This document shows positions 1 to 10,674 of a DNA stretch of 64,000 bases, piece by piece. How positions within the stretch are numbered: the stretch's first letter is position 1; every line of letters starts with the position of its first letter. The notes beneath the pieces are model-generated. The model saw only the letters and a list, made by a program, of their open reading frames with translations. It searched no databases and was not told where the DNA came from. The stretch spans positions 73,989,081 through 74,053,080 of the forward strand of contig NC_090729.1 in NCBI RefSeq assembly GCF_036898095.1. Direction: 5' to 3'. The stretch comes from Palaemon carinicauda (lineage: Eukaryota > Arthropoda > Malacostraca > Decapoda > Palaemonidae). A program made the translations under genes and the position numbers.

Positions 1-156
1 CGCGTGTCGAAAAATTCAGATACAACCGGTACGACGAAAATTGCTACTTCGTGTGTCGAAATAAAATTCGGGTGTAGAGTAAAAATTTTGCTCGAATTTT
101 ACTTCGGATGTTGGAAAATTCGGATGTAGATACGTTCGTGTGTAGAGGTTCCACTG

Positions 157-194
<38 letters not shown>

Positions 195-240
195 TACCCA
201 TTTTGTGTGTGTATGTGTGTCATTCCTTTTTCTGTTACTT
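1..240. repeat. AT-rich repeat fragment with (TA)n microsatellite
   Basis: There is no gene here. Bases 1-150 contain related short motifs (cgtgtgtcgaa, cgggtgtaga, cggatgtaga) like a decayed dispersed repeat. Bases about 157-190 are a pure TA dinucleotide run, which also explains the small apparent reading frame of Tyr-Ile repeats on the minus strand. I do not recognise the family. Confidence 0.5.
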
Positions 241-500
241 CCTTTATTTTATTTTCTATTATTATTATTATTATTACTATCCAAGCTACAACCCCAATTG
301 GAAAAGCAAGATGCTATAAGCCCAGGGGCTCCAATAGGGAAAAATAGCCCAGTGAGGAAAGGAAATAAAGAAATAAATAACTGAAGAGAACAAATTAACA
401 ATAAATCATTCTAAAAAAAGTAATGTCAAAAGAGATATATCATATATAAACTATTAACAACGTCAAAAACAAATATTTCATATATAAACTATAAAAAGAC

Positions 501-1075
501 TCATGTCCGTCTGGTCAACAAAAAAGCATTTGCTCCAACTTTGAACTTTTGAAGTTCTACTGATTCAACAACCCGATAAGGAAGATCATTCCACAACTTG
601 GTAACAGCTGGAATAAAACTTCTAGAGTACTGCGTAGTATTGAGTCTTATGATGGAGAAGGCCTGGCTACTAGAATTAACTGCCTGCCTAGTATTACGAA
701 CATGATAGAATTGTCCAGGGAGATCTGAATGTAAAGGATGGTCAGAGTTATGAAAAATCTTATGCAACATGCATAATGAACTAATTGATCGACGGTGACA
801 GAGATTAATATCTAGATCAGGACTAAGAAATTTAATAGACCGTAAGTTTCTGTCCAACAAATTAAGATGAGAATCAGCAGCTGAAGACCAGACAGGAGAA
901 CAATACTCAAAACAAGGTAGAATAAAAGAATTAAAACACTTCTTCAGAATAGATTGATCACCGAATATCTTAAAAAGACTTTCTCAATAAGCCAATTTTT
1001 TGTGCAATTGAAGAAGACACAGACCTTATATGTTTCTCAAAAGTAAATTTGCTGTCAAGAATCACGCCTAAAATT
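501..1075 (-). pseudogene. LINE ORF2 C-terminal region, frameshifted
   Basis: After the main ORF, the minus strand continues the RT C-terminal domain in other frames. A stretch reading KILGVILDSKF follows the first frameshift (about 1076). A second frameshift occurs in a T run near 980. The last 119 codons (860-501) include LDRNLRSIKFL, CHRRSISSLCMLHKI and FIPAVTKLWNDLP, the conserved tail seen after the RT in CR1/L2/Jockey-type elements. The reading frame ends in LLTRRT just before the 3' UTR. This is one protein region broken by two indels, not a separate gene. Confidence 0.75.
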
Positions 1076-3448
1076 TTGAGAGTCATACAAATTTAAAGAA
1101 ACATTATCAATACTGAGATCTGGATGTTGAGGAGCCACCGTCCTTGACCTACTTACAATCATACTTTGAGTTTTGTTAGGATTCAACTTCATACCCCATA
1201 ATTTGCACCATGCACTAATTTTAGCTAAATCTCTATTAAGGGATTCACCAACCCCAGATCTACATTCAGGGGATGGAATTGATGCAAAGAGAGTAGCATC
1301 ATCTGCATATGCAACAAGCTTATTTTCTAGGCCAAACCAAATGTCATGTGTATATAGTATGAAAAGTAATGGGCCAAGAACACTACCCTGTGGAACACCG
1401 GATATCACATTCCTATACACACTATGGTGCCCATCAACAACAACTCTTTGAGATCTACTACTTAAAAAATCAATAATAATGCTAAGAAACGACCCACCCA
1501 CTCCCAACTGTTTCAGTTTGAAAACAAGGGCCTCATGATTAACACGGTCAAAGGCAGCACTAAAATCAAGGCCAATCATACGAACTTCCCAACCACAATC
1601 AAGGGATTTCTGTACTGCATTGGAGATTGTAAGAAGGGCATCACATGCTCCAAGGCCTTTCCGAAAACCAAATTGCAAACTAGGGAATAGACGATTACCT
1701 TCAGCAAACCTATTAAGACGTTTTGCCAGAAGACGTTCAAAAACTTTAGATAATATGGGAGTTATGGAAATTGGGCGGTAATCAGTGGGACTTGAGCTAC
1801 CAGAAACACATTTACATAGACGAGTAACATTACCAATTCTCCAACAAGTGCTAAAAGCTCCTCTTCTTGGTAACTTGCGTAAAATGACAGATAACTTTGG
1901 AGCTAAGAAATCTGCTGTCTTTATAAAAAACAAAGGAAAAATACCATTAGGGTCTACACCTCCATAAGCATCAAGATCAATCAACAGAGCTTTAATCTCA
2001 CGAGATCGAAAAGCTAAACTAGTTAGTTTAGCCTCAGGAAAACAGGAATGAGGAAGTTCAAGTTTTTCATTACTCTGTTTACTGTCAAAAACATCAGCCA
2101 AAAGGGTTGCCTTTTCCTTTGGACAGTGAGTGACTGAGCCATCTGGTTTAAGTAAAGGAGGAACTGTTGCATCTACACCGAAGACTGCAGATTTATGGGT
2201 AGACCACCATTTATGTTCCTGAGTTGTACCAGAGAGGGTTTCTTTTATGATTAAATTGTACTCCTTTTCAGTTGAGGCATAAACTCTCTGAGCAAAAGCT
2301 CGAAGCTGAGTATAGTTGTTCCAGGTCAAATCTGATCTGTTACCCTTCCAAAGGTGATAGGCCTCCTGCTTCTCCAAATAAGCACGTCTACAATCATCAT
2401 TGAACCACGGTTTGTCCTTCATTCGGTACCTTAGCACATGAGAAGGGATACGCCTATCAATTATGTTGACTAGATTCTCATTCAAAGGGACAACAGGATC
2501 TACACTATTATATAATTGTGACCAATTCAAGCACAAAAGATCATGCAAAATCCCATTCCAGTCTGCTTGGGATTTCATATAAATTTTACAAGAATATGAT
2601 ATATCAGGGACAGGCTGCTCAGTCTTCACTAATAATGAAATCAAGGCATGATCAGAAGTCCCGACTGGAGAACCAACCTTACTAGTTATAACGCCAGGGG
2701 AGTCAGTGTATACGAGGTCCAAGCAATTACCAGACCTGTGAGTAGCTTCATTTATGATTTGCTCACAGCCTGATTCTGAGGCAAAGTCTAAAGCTCTTAA
2801 GCCATGGCGATCGGTAGGAGAGATAGAACTCAACCACTCCCTATGGTGAGCATTAAAATCACCAACAAAGACAAATGAAGCCTTTCTATCATCTTCTTGT
2901 ATCTTAGCCATAATGGTAAGAAGACAATCAAAGATAGAATCATCCATGTCTGGATTCCGGTAGATTGAACACAAATAAAAGTTGTTATGCCTGCCACAAA
3001 CTTTTATTACCTGAATCTCATGACATCCACGTTGATAGCAGGACTTATGAGAAGCAGGGTACTCGGTCCTAATATACACCGCCATTCCCCTGGCCCTAGG
3101 AATGGAATCACGTTTCAGCATTATTGGCTTCTTAAAACCAGTTATAAGGAGCTCAGATGAGTGCCTCATATTAGAAACCAAAGTTTCTGAGCACAAAAGA
3201 ATATCATACTGTCTGGACGCAACTGTAAGGTCTCGGATATTTGCATGAAGACCACGAATATTGCAATACAGAAGACGACATTGACGAAATCTAGGACGTA
3301 CTGGTCCCGGATTTTGCTCAATGTCTCCAGACAGCATAAGAATTAATAGAAATAAAAAAGAGACATCATACTTAAAAACTAGATTAACAAGAATTAAAAC
3401 AAAAACAATATGTACAGAATAATAATAAAAGTGATTGATGATATCCAT
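1055..3448 (-). CDS. LINE ORF2: hydrophobic leader + 2A-like motif, APE endonuclease, reverse transcriptase
   Basis: The ORF has 797 residues. Residues 1-40 are strongly hydrophobic, followed directly by SGDIEQNPGP (about 40-49), a textbook 2A ribosome-skipping motif (D-I/V-E-x-N-P-G-P). The APE endonuclease follows: CNIRGL, LLCSETL, VGDFNAHH and a C-terminal SDHALI catalytic His region. The RT comes next: FGFRKG, GLDFSAAFDRV (motif A), SGVPQGSVLGPLLF (motif B) and VAYADDATLF (catalytic YADD). By analogy with other APE-type LINEs that carry 2A motifs, the leader would be released co-translationally or act as a signal. The ORF ends early: near 1076 the frame shifts by one base, and the continuation is read in other frames down to 501. 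It was probably active until recently, but this copy cannot make a full ORF2. Confidence 0.85.
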   Translation of the reverse strand: MDIINHFYYYSVHIVFVLILVNLVFKYDVSFLFLLILMLSGDIEQNPGPVRPRFRQCRLLYCNIRGLHANIRDLTVASRQYDILLCSETLVSNMRHSSELLITGFKKPIMLKRDSIPRARGMAVYIRTEYPASHKSCYQRGCHEIQVIKVCGRHNNFYLCSIYRNPDMDDSIFDCLLTIMAKIQEDDRKASFVFVGDFNAHHREWLSSISPTDRHGLRALDFASESGCEQIINEATHRSGNCLDLVYTDSPGVITSKVGSPVGTSDHALISLLVKTEQPVPDISYSCKIYMKSQADWNGILHDLLCLNWSQLYNSVDPVVPLNENLVNIIDRRIPSHVLRYRMKDKPWFNDDCRRAYLEKQEAYHLWKGNRSDLTWNNYTQLRAFAQRVYASTEKEYNLIIKETLSGTTQEHKWWSTHKSAVFGVDATVPPLLKPDGSVTHCPKEKATLLADVFDSKQSNEKLELPHSCFPEAKLTSLAFRSREIKALLIDLDAYGGVDPNGIFPLFFIKTADFLAPKLSVILRKLPRRGAFSTCWRIGNVTRLCKCVSGSSSPTDYRPISITPILSKVFERLLAKRLNRFAEGNRLFPSLQFGFRKGLGACDALLTISNAVQKSLDCGWEVRMIGLDFSAAFDRVNHEALVFKLKQLGVGGSFLSIIIDFLSSRSQRVVVDGHHSVYRNVISGVPQGSVLGPLLFILYTHDIWFGLENKLVAYADDATLFASIPSPECRSGVGESLNRDLAKISAWCKLWGMKLNPNKTQSMIVSRSRTVAPQHPDLSIDNVSLNLYDSQNFRRDS

Positions 3449-4137
3449 AGACTATAGTAAAAAGCCAGAAAAACTGGTCAACATGGAGGAGCCGATACAC
3501 CATGCAAGGCTAAATACCCTCCAGGATAGCCACTTCAACTGAAGGGAGGACAGTAAGGATGGTTTTGAGAAGAAAAAATCAGAAAAAGGAAAAGACAACC
3601 TCTTGATAAACCACCAGGCATCCATGGCCCTTCTATTAAGCCTGCCCAACACACCATTTCAAAAAAACAAGAGGAAGAAAAAAAAAATAAGATAGAATAG
3701 TGTGCCCGAGTGTACCCTCAAGCAAGAGAACTCTAACCCAAGACAGTGGAAGACCATGGTACAGAGGCTATGGCACTACCCAAGACTAGAGGACAATGGT
3801 TTAATTTTGGAGTGTCCTTCTCCTAGAAGAGCTGCTTACCATAGCTAAAGAGTCTCTTCTACCCTTACCAAGAGGAAAGTACACTGAACAAATTGCAGTG
3901 CAGTAAATTAACCCCTTGGTGAAGAAGTGTTAAGTATCTCATTGTTGTCAGATGTATGAGGAAAGACAAGAATATGTAAAGAATAGGCCAGACTAGTCCG
4001 TGTAAGTGTAGGCAAAGAAAAAATAAGCCGTGACTTGAGAGAGGGGTCCAATGCAATACTGTCTGGCCAGTCAAAGGATCCAATACCTCTCTAGTGGTAG
4101 TATCTCAACGGGCGGCTGGTGCCCTGGCCAACCTACT
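3449..4137 (-). other. LINE 5' untranslated region
   Basis: No convincing ORF is present. From the style of the sequence I believe this segment is a common dispersed repeat of crustacean genomes, which would fit the 5' UTR of this LINE; I cannot confirm that without a search. The minus-strand frames at 3452-3652 and 3865-4083 have no recognisable domain and are not called. The element appears to start near 4137, where AT-rich unique sequence begins. Confidence 0.45.
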
Positions 4138-4359
4138 ACCTACAATATTTTATATTATAATATATTCTCTTATACAGACATAAGGAAGAGTTCTTTTCCA
4201 CATTTTATTCCTTTCTCGCATAAGTGTGAATATATGTATGTATAGACATGGATAGACAGGTACAAAAAGATGAGCTACCGTATGCAGATGGACAGATATA
4301 TATGAATAACTGAAGAAGACCTAAATAATTTACTTGTATGTAAATACTTTTATCTATGC
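4138..4359. other. Unannotated AT-rich spacer
   Basis: No ORF, repeat or RNA gene is recognised. The sequence is AT-rich with short ATGTATGTATAG-type simple motifs. It is probably residual host intron or intergenic DNA between the LINE and DIRS-A. Confidence 0.4.
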
Positions 4360-4580
4360 AAAATGTTATTTTCATTAGTAAAATAAATTTTTGAATATAC
4401 TTACCCGATGATCATATAGCTGTCAGCTCTGCTGCCCGACAGAAAAACCTACGGGCGGAATACGCCAGCGATCGCTATACAGGTGGGGGTGTACATCAAC
4501 AGCACCATCTGTCAAGTAGGTACTCAAGTACTCGATGTCAACACAGAACCAATTTTCTCCTCGGTCCACTGGGTCTCTAT
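4360..4580. repeat. DIRS-A terminal inverted repeat (3' side)
   Basis: This is the inverted partner of 10675-10845. Shared blocks include cttacccgatgatcatatag, the GCGATCGC core, gtgggggtgtacatcaacag and actcgatgtcaacacagaac. The outermost bases differ between the two ends, as is usual in DIRS elements, and both variants appear in the ICR. Confidence 0.88.
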
Positions 4581-4599
4581 TGGGGAGGACGGGTGGGTC

Positions 4600-4715
4600 C
4601 TTTAATTTATGATCATCGGGTAAGTATATTCAAAAATTTATTTTACTAATGAAAATAACATTTTTCAATATTAAACTTACCCGATGATCATATAGCTGAT
4701 TCACACCCAGGGGGG
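4600..4715. repeat. DIRS-A internal complementary region (ICR)
   Basis: The first half (gatcatcgggtaagtatatt onward) is the reverse complement of the left tip, and the second half (ttcaatattaaacttacccg) is the reverse complement of the right tip. The two meet inside an A/T run. In the DIRS replication model this region templates completion of both ends and equals the junction of the circular intermediate. Confidence 0.88.
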
Positions 4716-5150
4716 TGGGTAGAGACCAGCATTACATGTTGACATTATTATGAGCTAATTATTCCGTATTTCATTTTAGCAGTTATTCAAAAATAACAAA
4801 CATAAAATAAATAAGTACCTGGTAAGGAAGTCGACTTGAACAATTACTCTGCCTTTTTAAGTACGTCTTCCTTACTGAGCCTCGCGATCCTCATAGGATG
4901 CTGAGCGACTCCTAGGAGCTGAAGTATGAAGGGTTGCAACCCATACTAAAGGTCCTCATCAAAACCTCTAATCTAGGCGCTTCTCAAGAAATGACTTTGA
5001 CCACCCGCCAAATCAAGTAGGATGCGAAAGGCTTCTTAGCCTTCCGGACAACCCAAAAACAATAATAAAACATTTCAAGAGAAAGATTAAAAAAGGTTAT
5101 GGAATTAGGGAATTGTAGTGGTCGAGCCCTCACCACTACTGCACTCATTG

Positions 5151-6232
5151 CTACGAATGGTCCCAGAGTGTAGCAGTTCTCGTAAAGAGACTGGACATTC
5201 TTAAGATAAAAGACGCGAACACTGATTTGCTTTTCCAATAGGTTGCGTCGAATATACTTTGCAGAGATCTATTTTGTTTAAAGGCCACGGAAGTTGCGAC
5301 AGCTCTAACTTCGTGTGTCCTTACCTTCAGCAAAGCTTGGTCTTCCTCATTCAGATGGGAATGAGCTTCTCGTATTAACAGTCTGATAAAATAGGATAAA
5401 GCATTCTCTGACATAGGCAAAGATGGATTCTTAACTGAACACCATAAAGCTTCAGACGGGCCTCGTAAAGGTTTTTAAATAGAACTTAAGAGCTCTTACA
5501 GGACATAATACTCTTTCTAGTTCATTTCCAACCATACGATAAGTTTGGAATATCGAACGATATTGGTCAAGGACGAGAAGGCAGCTCGTGTTTGGCTAGA
5601 AAACCAAGTTGTAGAACATGTAGCCGTTTCGGATGAGAATCCGATGTTCTTGCTGAAGGCATGAATCTCACTGACTCTTTTAGCTGTGGATAAGCATATC
5701 AGGAAAAGAGTCTTAAAGGTGAGATCTTTCAGGGAGGCTGATTGAAGCGGTTCGAACCTGTCTGACATAAGGAATCTTAGTACCACGTCTAAATTCCAAC
5801 CAGGTGTAACCAAACGACCCTCCTTCGTGGTCTCAAAAGACTTAAGGAGGTCCTGCAGATCTTTATTGTTAGAAAGATCTAAGCCTCTGTGACGGAAGAC
5901 TGATGCCAACATGCTTCTGTAACCCTTGATAGTGGGAGCTGAAAGAGATCGTTCTTTCCTCAGATATAAGAGAAAGTCAGCTATTTGAGTTACAGAGGTA
6001 CTGGTCGAGGATACGGATACTGACTTGCACCAGTTTCGGAAGATTTCCCACTTCGATTGGTAGATTCTAAGGGTGGATGTTCTCCTTGCTCTAGCAAACG
6101 CTCTGGTTGCCTCCTTCGAAAAGCCTCTAGCTCTCGAGAGTCTTTTGATAGTCTGAAGGCAGTCAGACGAAGAGCGTGGAGGCCTTGGTGTACCTTCTTT
6201 ACGCGTGGCTGACGTAGCAGGTCCACCCTTAG
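5151..6232 (-). pseudogene. DIRS-A tyrosine recombinase, frameshifted and catalytically dead
   Basis: The N-terminal SAM-like part reads FARARRTSTLRIYQSKW and SAPTIKGYRSML (in the 6464-5517 frame). The first catalytic Arg lies in STAKRVSEIHAF, where related copies read SGARVSEI. The frame then breaks, and the rest is in 5420-5151: the HxxR box as THEVRAVATS, the WKS box as YWKSKSVF, and then FASFILR, where the nucleophilic Tyr of the family (HYL/HYV in the other copies) is replaced by Ile. The frameshift, the stop codons and the lost Tyr all say pseudogene. Another fragment upstream in the same frame (6464-6232) has no clear domain and may be the end of the RT/MT ORF. Confidence 0.75.
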
Positions 6233-6479
6233 GGGAAGTGTTCTGGGAACGTCTACTAGCCATCGAAGTACCTCGGTGAGTCATTCTCTCGCGGGCCAAC
6301 CTTGTCCCTTCGTGAGAGGCGAACTTCTGCAGTACCTTGTTGACAATCTTGAACGGAGGGAATGCATATAGATCTAGAAGTGACCAATTTAGTAGAAAGG
6401 CATCTATATGAACTACTGCTGGGTCCGGGATAGGTGAGCAAACTATTGGGAGCCTCTTGGTCATCGAGGTTGCGAAGAG

Positions 6480-7177
6480 ATTTATGGTTGGCTGGCCCTA
6501 GGTGGCCCAAAGTCTCTTGCATACATCCTTGTGGAGGGTCCATTCTGTTGGAATTATTTGTCCCTTCCGACTGAGACAATCTGCTATGACATTCAAGTTG
6601 CCTTGGATGAACCTCGTTACTAGTGAAAAGTCTAGACCTTTTGACCAGGTGAGGAGGTCCCTTGCGATCTCGTACCATGTCAGAGAGTAGGTCCCTCCTT
6701 GCTTGGAGATGTACGTCAAAGCCGTGTGTTGTCCGAGTTCACCTCCACCACTTTGCCTTGAAGGAGAGACCTGAAGCTTTTCCAGGTCAGACGTACTGCC
6801 AGTAGCTTCTTGCAGTTGAAATGCATTGTCCTTTGACTCGAGTTCCATAATCCCGAGCATTCCCTACCGTCTAATGTCGCACCCCAGCCTACGTCCGATG
6901 CGTCCAAGAAGAGAACGTGGTTGGGAGTCTGAACAGTCAGGGGAAGACCCTTTCTAAGGTTGATATAGTCCTTTCACCAAGTCAGACCAGACTTTATCTT
7001 TCCGGAAACCGGGATCGAGACCGCTTCTAGCGTCTTGTCCTTTTTCCAGTGAAAAGCTAGATGGTATAGAAGAGGACGGAGGTGTAGTCTTCCTAGTGAC
7101 ACAAATTGAACCACGGATGACAGTGTTCTTACCAGACTCATCCACAGCCTGACAGGGCAGCGTTCCTTCTTCAGCAT
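6480..7177 (-). pseudogene. DIRS-A RT C-terminus and RNase H fragments
   Basis: Three short frames make up the segment. 7177-6974 resembles the RT thumb/connection of DIRS elements (FVSLGRLHLRPLLYHL). 6907-6716 carries the first RNase H carboxylate in MDASDVGWGA, then LAVRLTWKSF and VNSDNTRL. 6860-6498 continues with YISKQGGT and IADCLSRKGQ, the last RNase H carboxylate being the D of ADCLSR. The RT fingers and palm (motif A and the YLDD box seen in the other copies) are absent between here and the Gag-like sequence at 7171, so about 1 kb has been deleted. Confidence 0.7.
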
Positions 7178-8000
7178 CTTCTGGATGGATAGCAGGGCTG
7201 GGGGTTGATCGTCTTGTTCAGCAACGTCCTCATCAGAGGGTTCCTCATCCGAAACTGATGAGGAAACGGCAACGGAGTGGGCAACGTCTGACTCGCTGAA
7301 TCCGGTCGCACTGGTGGATGCGTGACGGAGCCGGACGCAATATCATGGTACTGCTGCACAGTCTGTGAACTGTCAACAACCATGGGGACGCGAGGAAGTA
7401 CAGCGTCAGCCCGAAACTGTCTAGACTGTCTGGGTTGTGCAGTCAACACCCTACCGGGTTGCTGAGGTTGACGCACTGCGTCACAACAAGTCACCTCTGC
7501 TGGTTGTTGAACGTCTTCCTAGTGACACACTGAACGTCAACAACCACCTCCGAGCGTCGCTTAACGTCAACGTGCGACTGGCAACCCACACTGGGTCGCA
7601 TCGGTGGAGGAACCACCTCAACTGGCGGACGCGAGTAGGATACCTCAGCGTCAACAGGGCGCACAACCAACCGGTAGGAAGGTTGTTGGCCAGAAGGTTC
7701 TTCTCCGTATTAAGTCCTCTATCAAGGACACAAGCTTGGACTGCATGTCTTGCAGCAAAGCCCATTTAGGGTCTACGGGAGCAGGTGTGGCAACAGACGG
7801 GGTTAGCGACTGAAGCGGAACCATTTACCATCCCTGGAAGCCTTGTTATGTGTGACATAATAGTACAGCAAAACTTCAAAGGCTCGACAAAAGTTGAGAA
7901 GTTGACCTGTAAACAACTGGAGCGTCTCCTGGCTATGCGCCTGGCCGAGTCTACCAGAATTGAGAAGTCTACCTGGGCAGAGGCATGAACTCCCAAGCTG
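7171..8000 (-). pseudogene. DIRS-A Gag-like segment, second (duplicated) copy
   Basis: This minus-strand sequence is a diverged duplicate of the Gag-like segment at 8840-9272. Both contain the block reading cccatttagggtctac or ccacttagggtctac, the gcaacagacggggtt or gcaacagacggtgtt block, and a matching gcgcacaacc stretch. It is Gln/Pro/Thr-rich and frame-broken. The duplication, together with the missing RT, suggests unequal exchange or a template switch joined two Gag regions. Confidence 0.5.
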
Positions 8001-8364
8001 AGAACTTCTCTCGTGTCCTATCAGACTCTCGCTCTATAAGCCAGATAAAAAGAAGGGAAATCAAAAGGCTGTATCCCTAAAACTCCTCCTGGTGCAAAAA
8101 CCAGTCGCCTAGCCGACGTAACGCTCTCTAGGAGAGCGAGAGAGCACTAGCTTAACAACAACGGCTTCGAAGTAGCTAGGCCTAGTGTAAGTTCTGATGT
8201 GAGGCGAACGAGGAGCAGCAGTTACAAGATCCGGACGAAGATCCTTAAAAAATCATCATGATTTAATTAAAGTCCATAGGAGGCTAAGCAGCTCAAGGCT
8301 CCTCTCCAAATGACAGAGTCCTCAAAGGAATATCAGTAGGAGGGAGGTTATCTCAGTGAGGGTC

Positions 8365-9499
8365 TCACTGGTGCATTAGCAGCAGACCAGAAGGCAACGT
8401 TATGTAACTGCTTGACAGTCTGTGAACTGTCAAAAACTGAACTGTCAACCACAACAGGTGCGTGAGGACATACAGCACTGGTGCATTAGCTGCAGACCAG
8501 AAGGCAACGTTATGTAACTGCTTGACAGTCTGTGAACTGTCAAAAAACTGAACTGTCAACCACAACAGGTGCGTGAGGACATACAGCACTGGTGCATTAG
8601 TAGCAGACCAGAAGGCAACGTCATGTAACTGCTTGACAGTCTGTGAGCTGGCAACAACCAAAGCTGTGTGGGGAAGCCTCAACTCCTGACTGACTAGTCT
8701 GCTGCGGGCGAGTGGCGGTAACCACAGTGGGTTGCGGAGGCTGACACACCGTGTCAAAACACGGCAGCTTAACTCCACCCTCCTGTTGTTGTGGTAGCAC
8801 ACGCACGTCAACGGAGGGTTCCGTGCGTCTGTGAACGTCAGCATGCGTCTGGCAGGGTCGACTGCGCATGGGTGGAGGAGCTCTCACAGCTGGAGTGTGG
8901 GAGCAGGCAGCCACAGCGTCTGCTGGACGCACAACCGTGGTAGGTTGTAGGCTAACGGGTGCAGCGTCAACCTTCTCCGCACGATACTCCTGCAAAAAAG
9001 ATGCTAACTGTGTCTGCATAGACTGTAGCAAAGACCACTTAGGGTCTACAGCAGCAGGTGCGGCAACAGACGGTGTTACTGCCTGTTGCGGTACCGCTTT
9101 ACCTCTCTTAGGAGGTGTGCAGTCATCGGAAGACTGCAGCGAGTCCGAACTGACCCAGTGGCTACACCTGGGCCGTTGGACTTGCGCGGAAGGGACCGAC
9201 TTGCACTTAATAAGCTGCGAGACCTTGGTCCAAGGTTTATTACGAGAAACCTCTTCCGCAGACAAGAAGTAAATGGGCTCTCTCGTCTTTGTGTGGGTGG
9301 GGCGATCTTGGGTAGATAAGCCCGAAACCACGGAGGGAAAAACGTCTGTTCGTTGATCAAGGCCTGACGAACCCATAAGTCGTTCGACATTACTTCTCCC
9401 CTGGGCTTGGGAGCTTGCAAGAGGTCCCGGACTAGGTGAACGACAGGCACGAACAGACGAACCCTCGGACGCAACACTGTAACACTTTGCGCATATCAC
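8365..9499 (-). pseudogene. DIRS-A Gag-like ORF with internal out-of-frame tandem repeats
   Basis: The main frame (9499-8621, 292 codons) begins near MICAKCYSV and is rich in Ser, Pro, Gln and Val, with no recognisable fold. Calling it Gag rests on position (first ORF after the 5' region) and on low complexity. A PKWSLLQSMQTQLASFLQEY stretch resembles the helix before the central domain in other DIRS Gags. The downstream part overlaps about 2.7 copies of a 110-bp tandem repeat (8368-8660). Because 110 is not a multiple of 3, each unit shifts the frame, so the C-terminal half cannot be intact. Confidence 0.5.
8368..8660. repeat. 110-bp tandem repeat in DIRS-A
   Basis: The motif ctggtgcattagnngcagac recurs at 8368, 8478 and 8589 (spacing 110 and 111), with the following gacagtctgtgaactgtcaa block also repeated. 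Copies are nearly identical, so the expansion is recent. Confidence 0.85.
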
Positions 9500-10674
9500 T
9501 TTATCACTTTGATTTTCTGTTTTGCACTTATTTCACTGAAATCGAAACTTTTACTGATTTCTACCTGAAACACGCAATCCTACCCTTCATTAAAAGGTAG
9601 TAATTGCGAAAACAGTCGTATAATGCAACAGAAAACATATATAAAGATAAAGAATTCAGTGGCTGGGAAAGAGACTAAACACTAGTTCAAATAAACTACG
9701 TTTACAATCTCTCACCGCACATAGCCTGGGAACAAGAATAAAACCCTAGAAACGTTTTACCTTCTTCCCCTACAGCGACTAGGGAGGAGAGTAAAACGAG
9801 AACAACGTTACCCGCTTGAACGAAACGTTTTTTCTCCTCTCTCTCCCTCCGTCTCTATCTCTCTCTTTCTCTCTAGATTTCGCACCTGAGAGAAGAGCCC
9901 AATTATATATCGGCAAAACATGTTATTTGCTAAAGGAAAAAACTAAAAGGTTTTCCAAATAAAAAGTTCCTTTAATTTAGAATTTGAACCATTTAAGCTA
10001 AGAAAGAATGAACGAAACGCCAGAATCGGTTTACTCTTACTGAAAAGTGAAACCGTGATACAATCTCTCTCTATCGTAACGATAGAGCGCATGTTGAACG
10101 TCCTGAACGCCAACAACTGCGTAGACTAAAAAACTAAACGTTAGTTCATCTTTGAAAACAGTACGAGACTATCAAAGAAATTCTTTCATAAAACATTAAA
10201 TTTAAAAAGTTTTAAATTCTTTAAAGGTTAAATACGATATAACGGGCTCAACGTTGATTAACTTCGGTTCCAAGTTAGGACCGCCTACTATCAGGAAAGG
10301 TCGCATATAAACAAAACATAAAAATGTATTTTTATATGTTTATAATAAAAGGAAAGTTAATCGAAGAGGCCTAATAAAGGCGGAGAGATATAAAATATAT
10401 AGATCTATAACGTGTTAAGCAAAATTACTAAAAACCTAAACACACTTCCGTCTAAGGGAAGGATCGGCCATTTAAAAGTGAAAGAGAGTCCATACTCTCT
10501 TTGTCACCATAATTAAATCTATCCAAAACGAGTTCAAGTTTTGAAATGAAGATAAAACCCCTGCATAGCGAAAGCTCAAAACTGGAATAGTGTACTTCAC
10601 CAAATAGTTGTGAAAACAAATCCAGTTAGTAACAGCGTATTTAGTAGGTCTTGCCAGTGGCACGACAGAGAGAA
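9500..10674 (-). other. DIRS-A 5' untranslated region
   Basis: No ORF is supported. The segment is AT-rich with a long CT tract at about 9836-9876. The small frame at 10663-10472 lacks any domain and is not called. It lies between the first Gag frame and the 5' inverted repeat. Confidence 0.5.

Larger units (their letters stand above)
241..4137 (-). mobile_element. Non-LTR (APE-type) retrotransposon, nearly full length, with 2A-like leader
   Basis: This is a LINE read on the minus strand. Its 3' end (about 241-500) finishes in an (AAT)n-type microsatellite tail (ttattatta on the plus strand at about 258-277), as expected for LINEs with simple-repeat 3' ends. One main ORF encodes an APE endonuclease and a reverse transcriptase, and the C-terminal part is displaced by frameshifts. 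Upstream, 3449-4137 is non-coding 5' sequence with no convincing ORF1. The clade is probably CR1/L2-like from the RT motifs, but that needs a tree. It lies on the same strand as UGP2 and may sit in that gene's 3'-most intron. Confidence 0.8.

Noticed and set aside
7437..9319. Plus-strand ORFs opposite DIRS-A Gag
   Set aside because: Antisense shadows of the Gag-like minus-strand frames.
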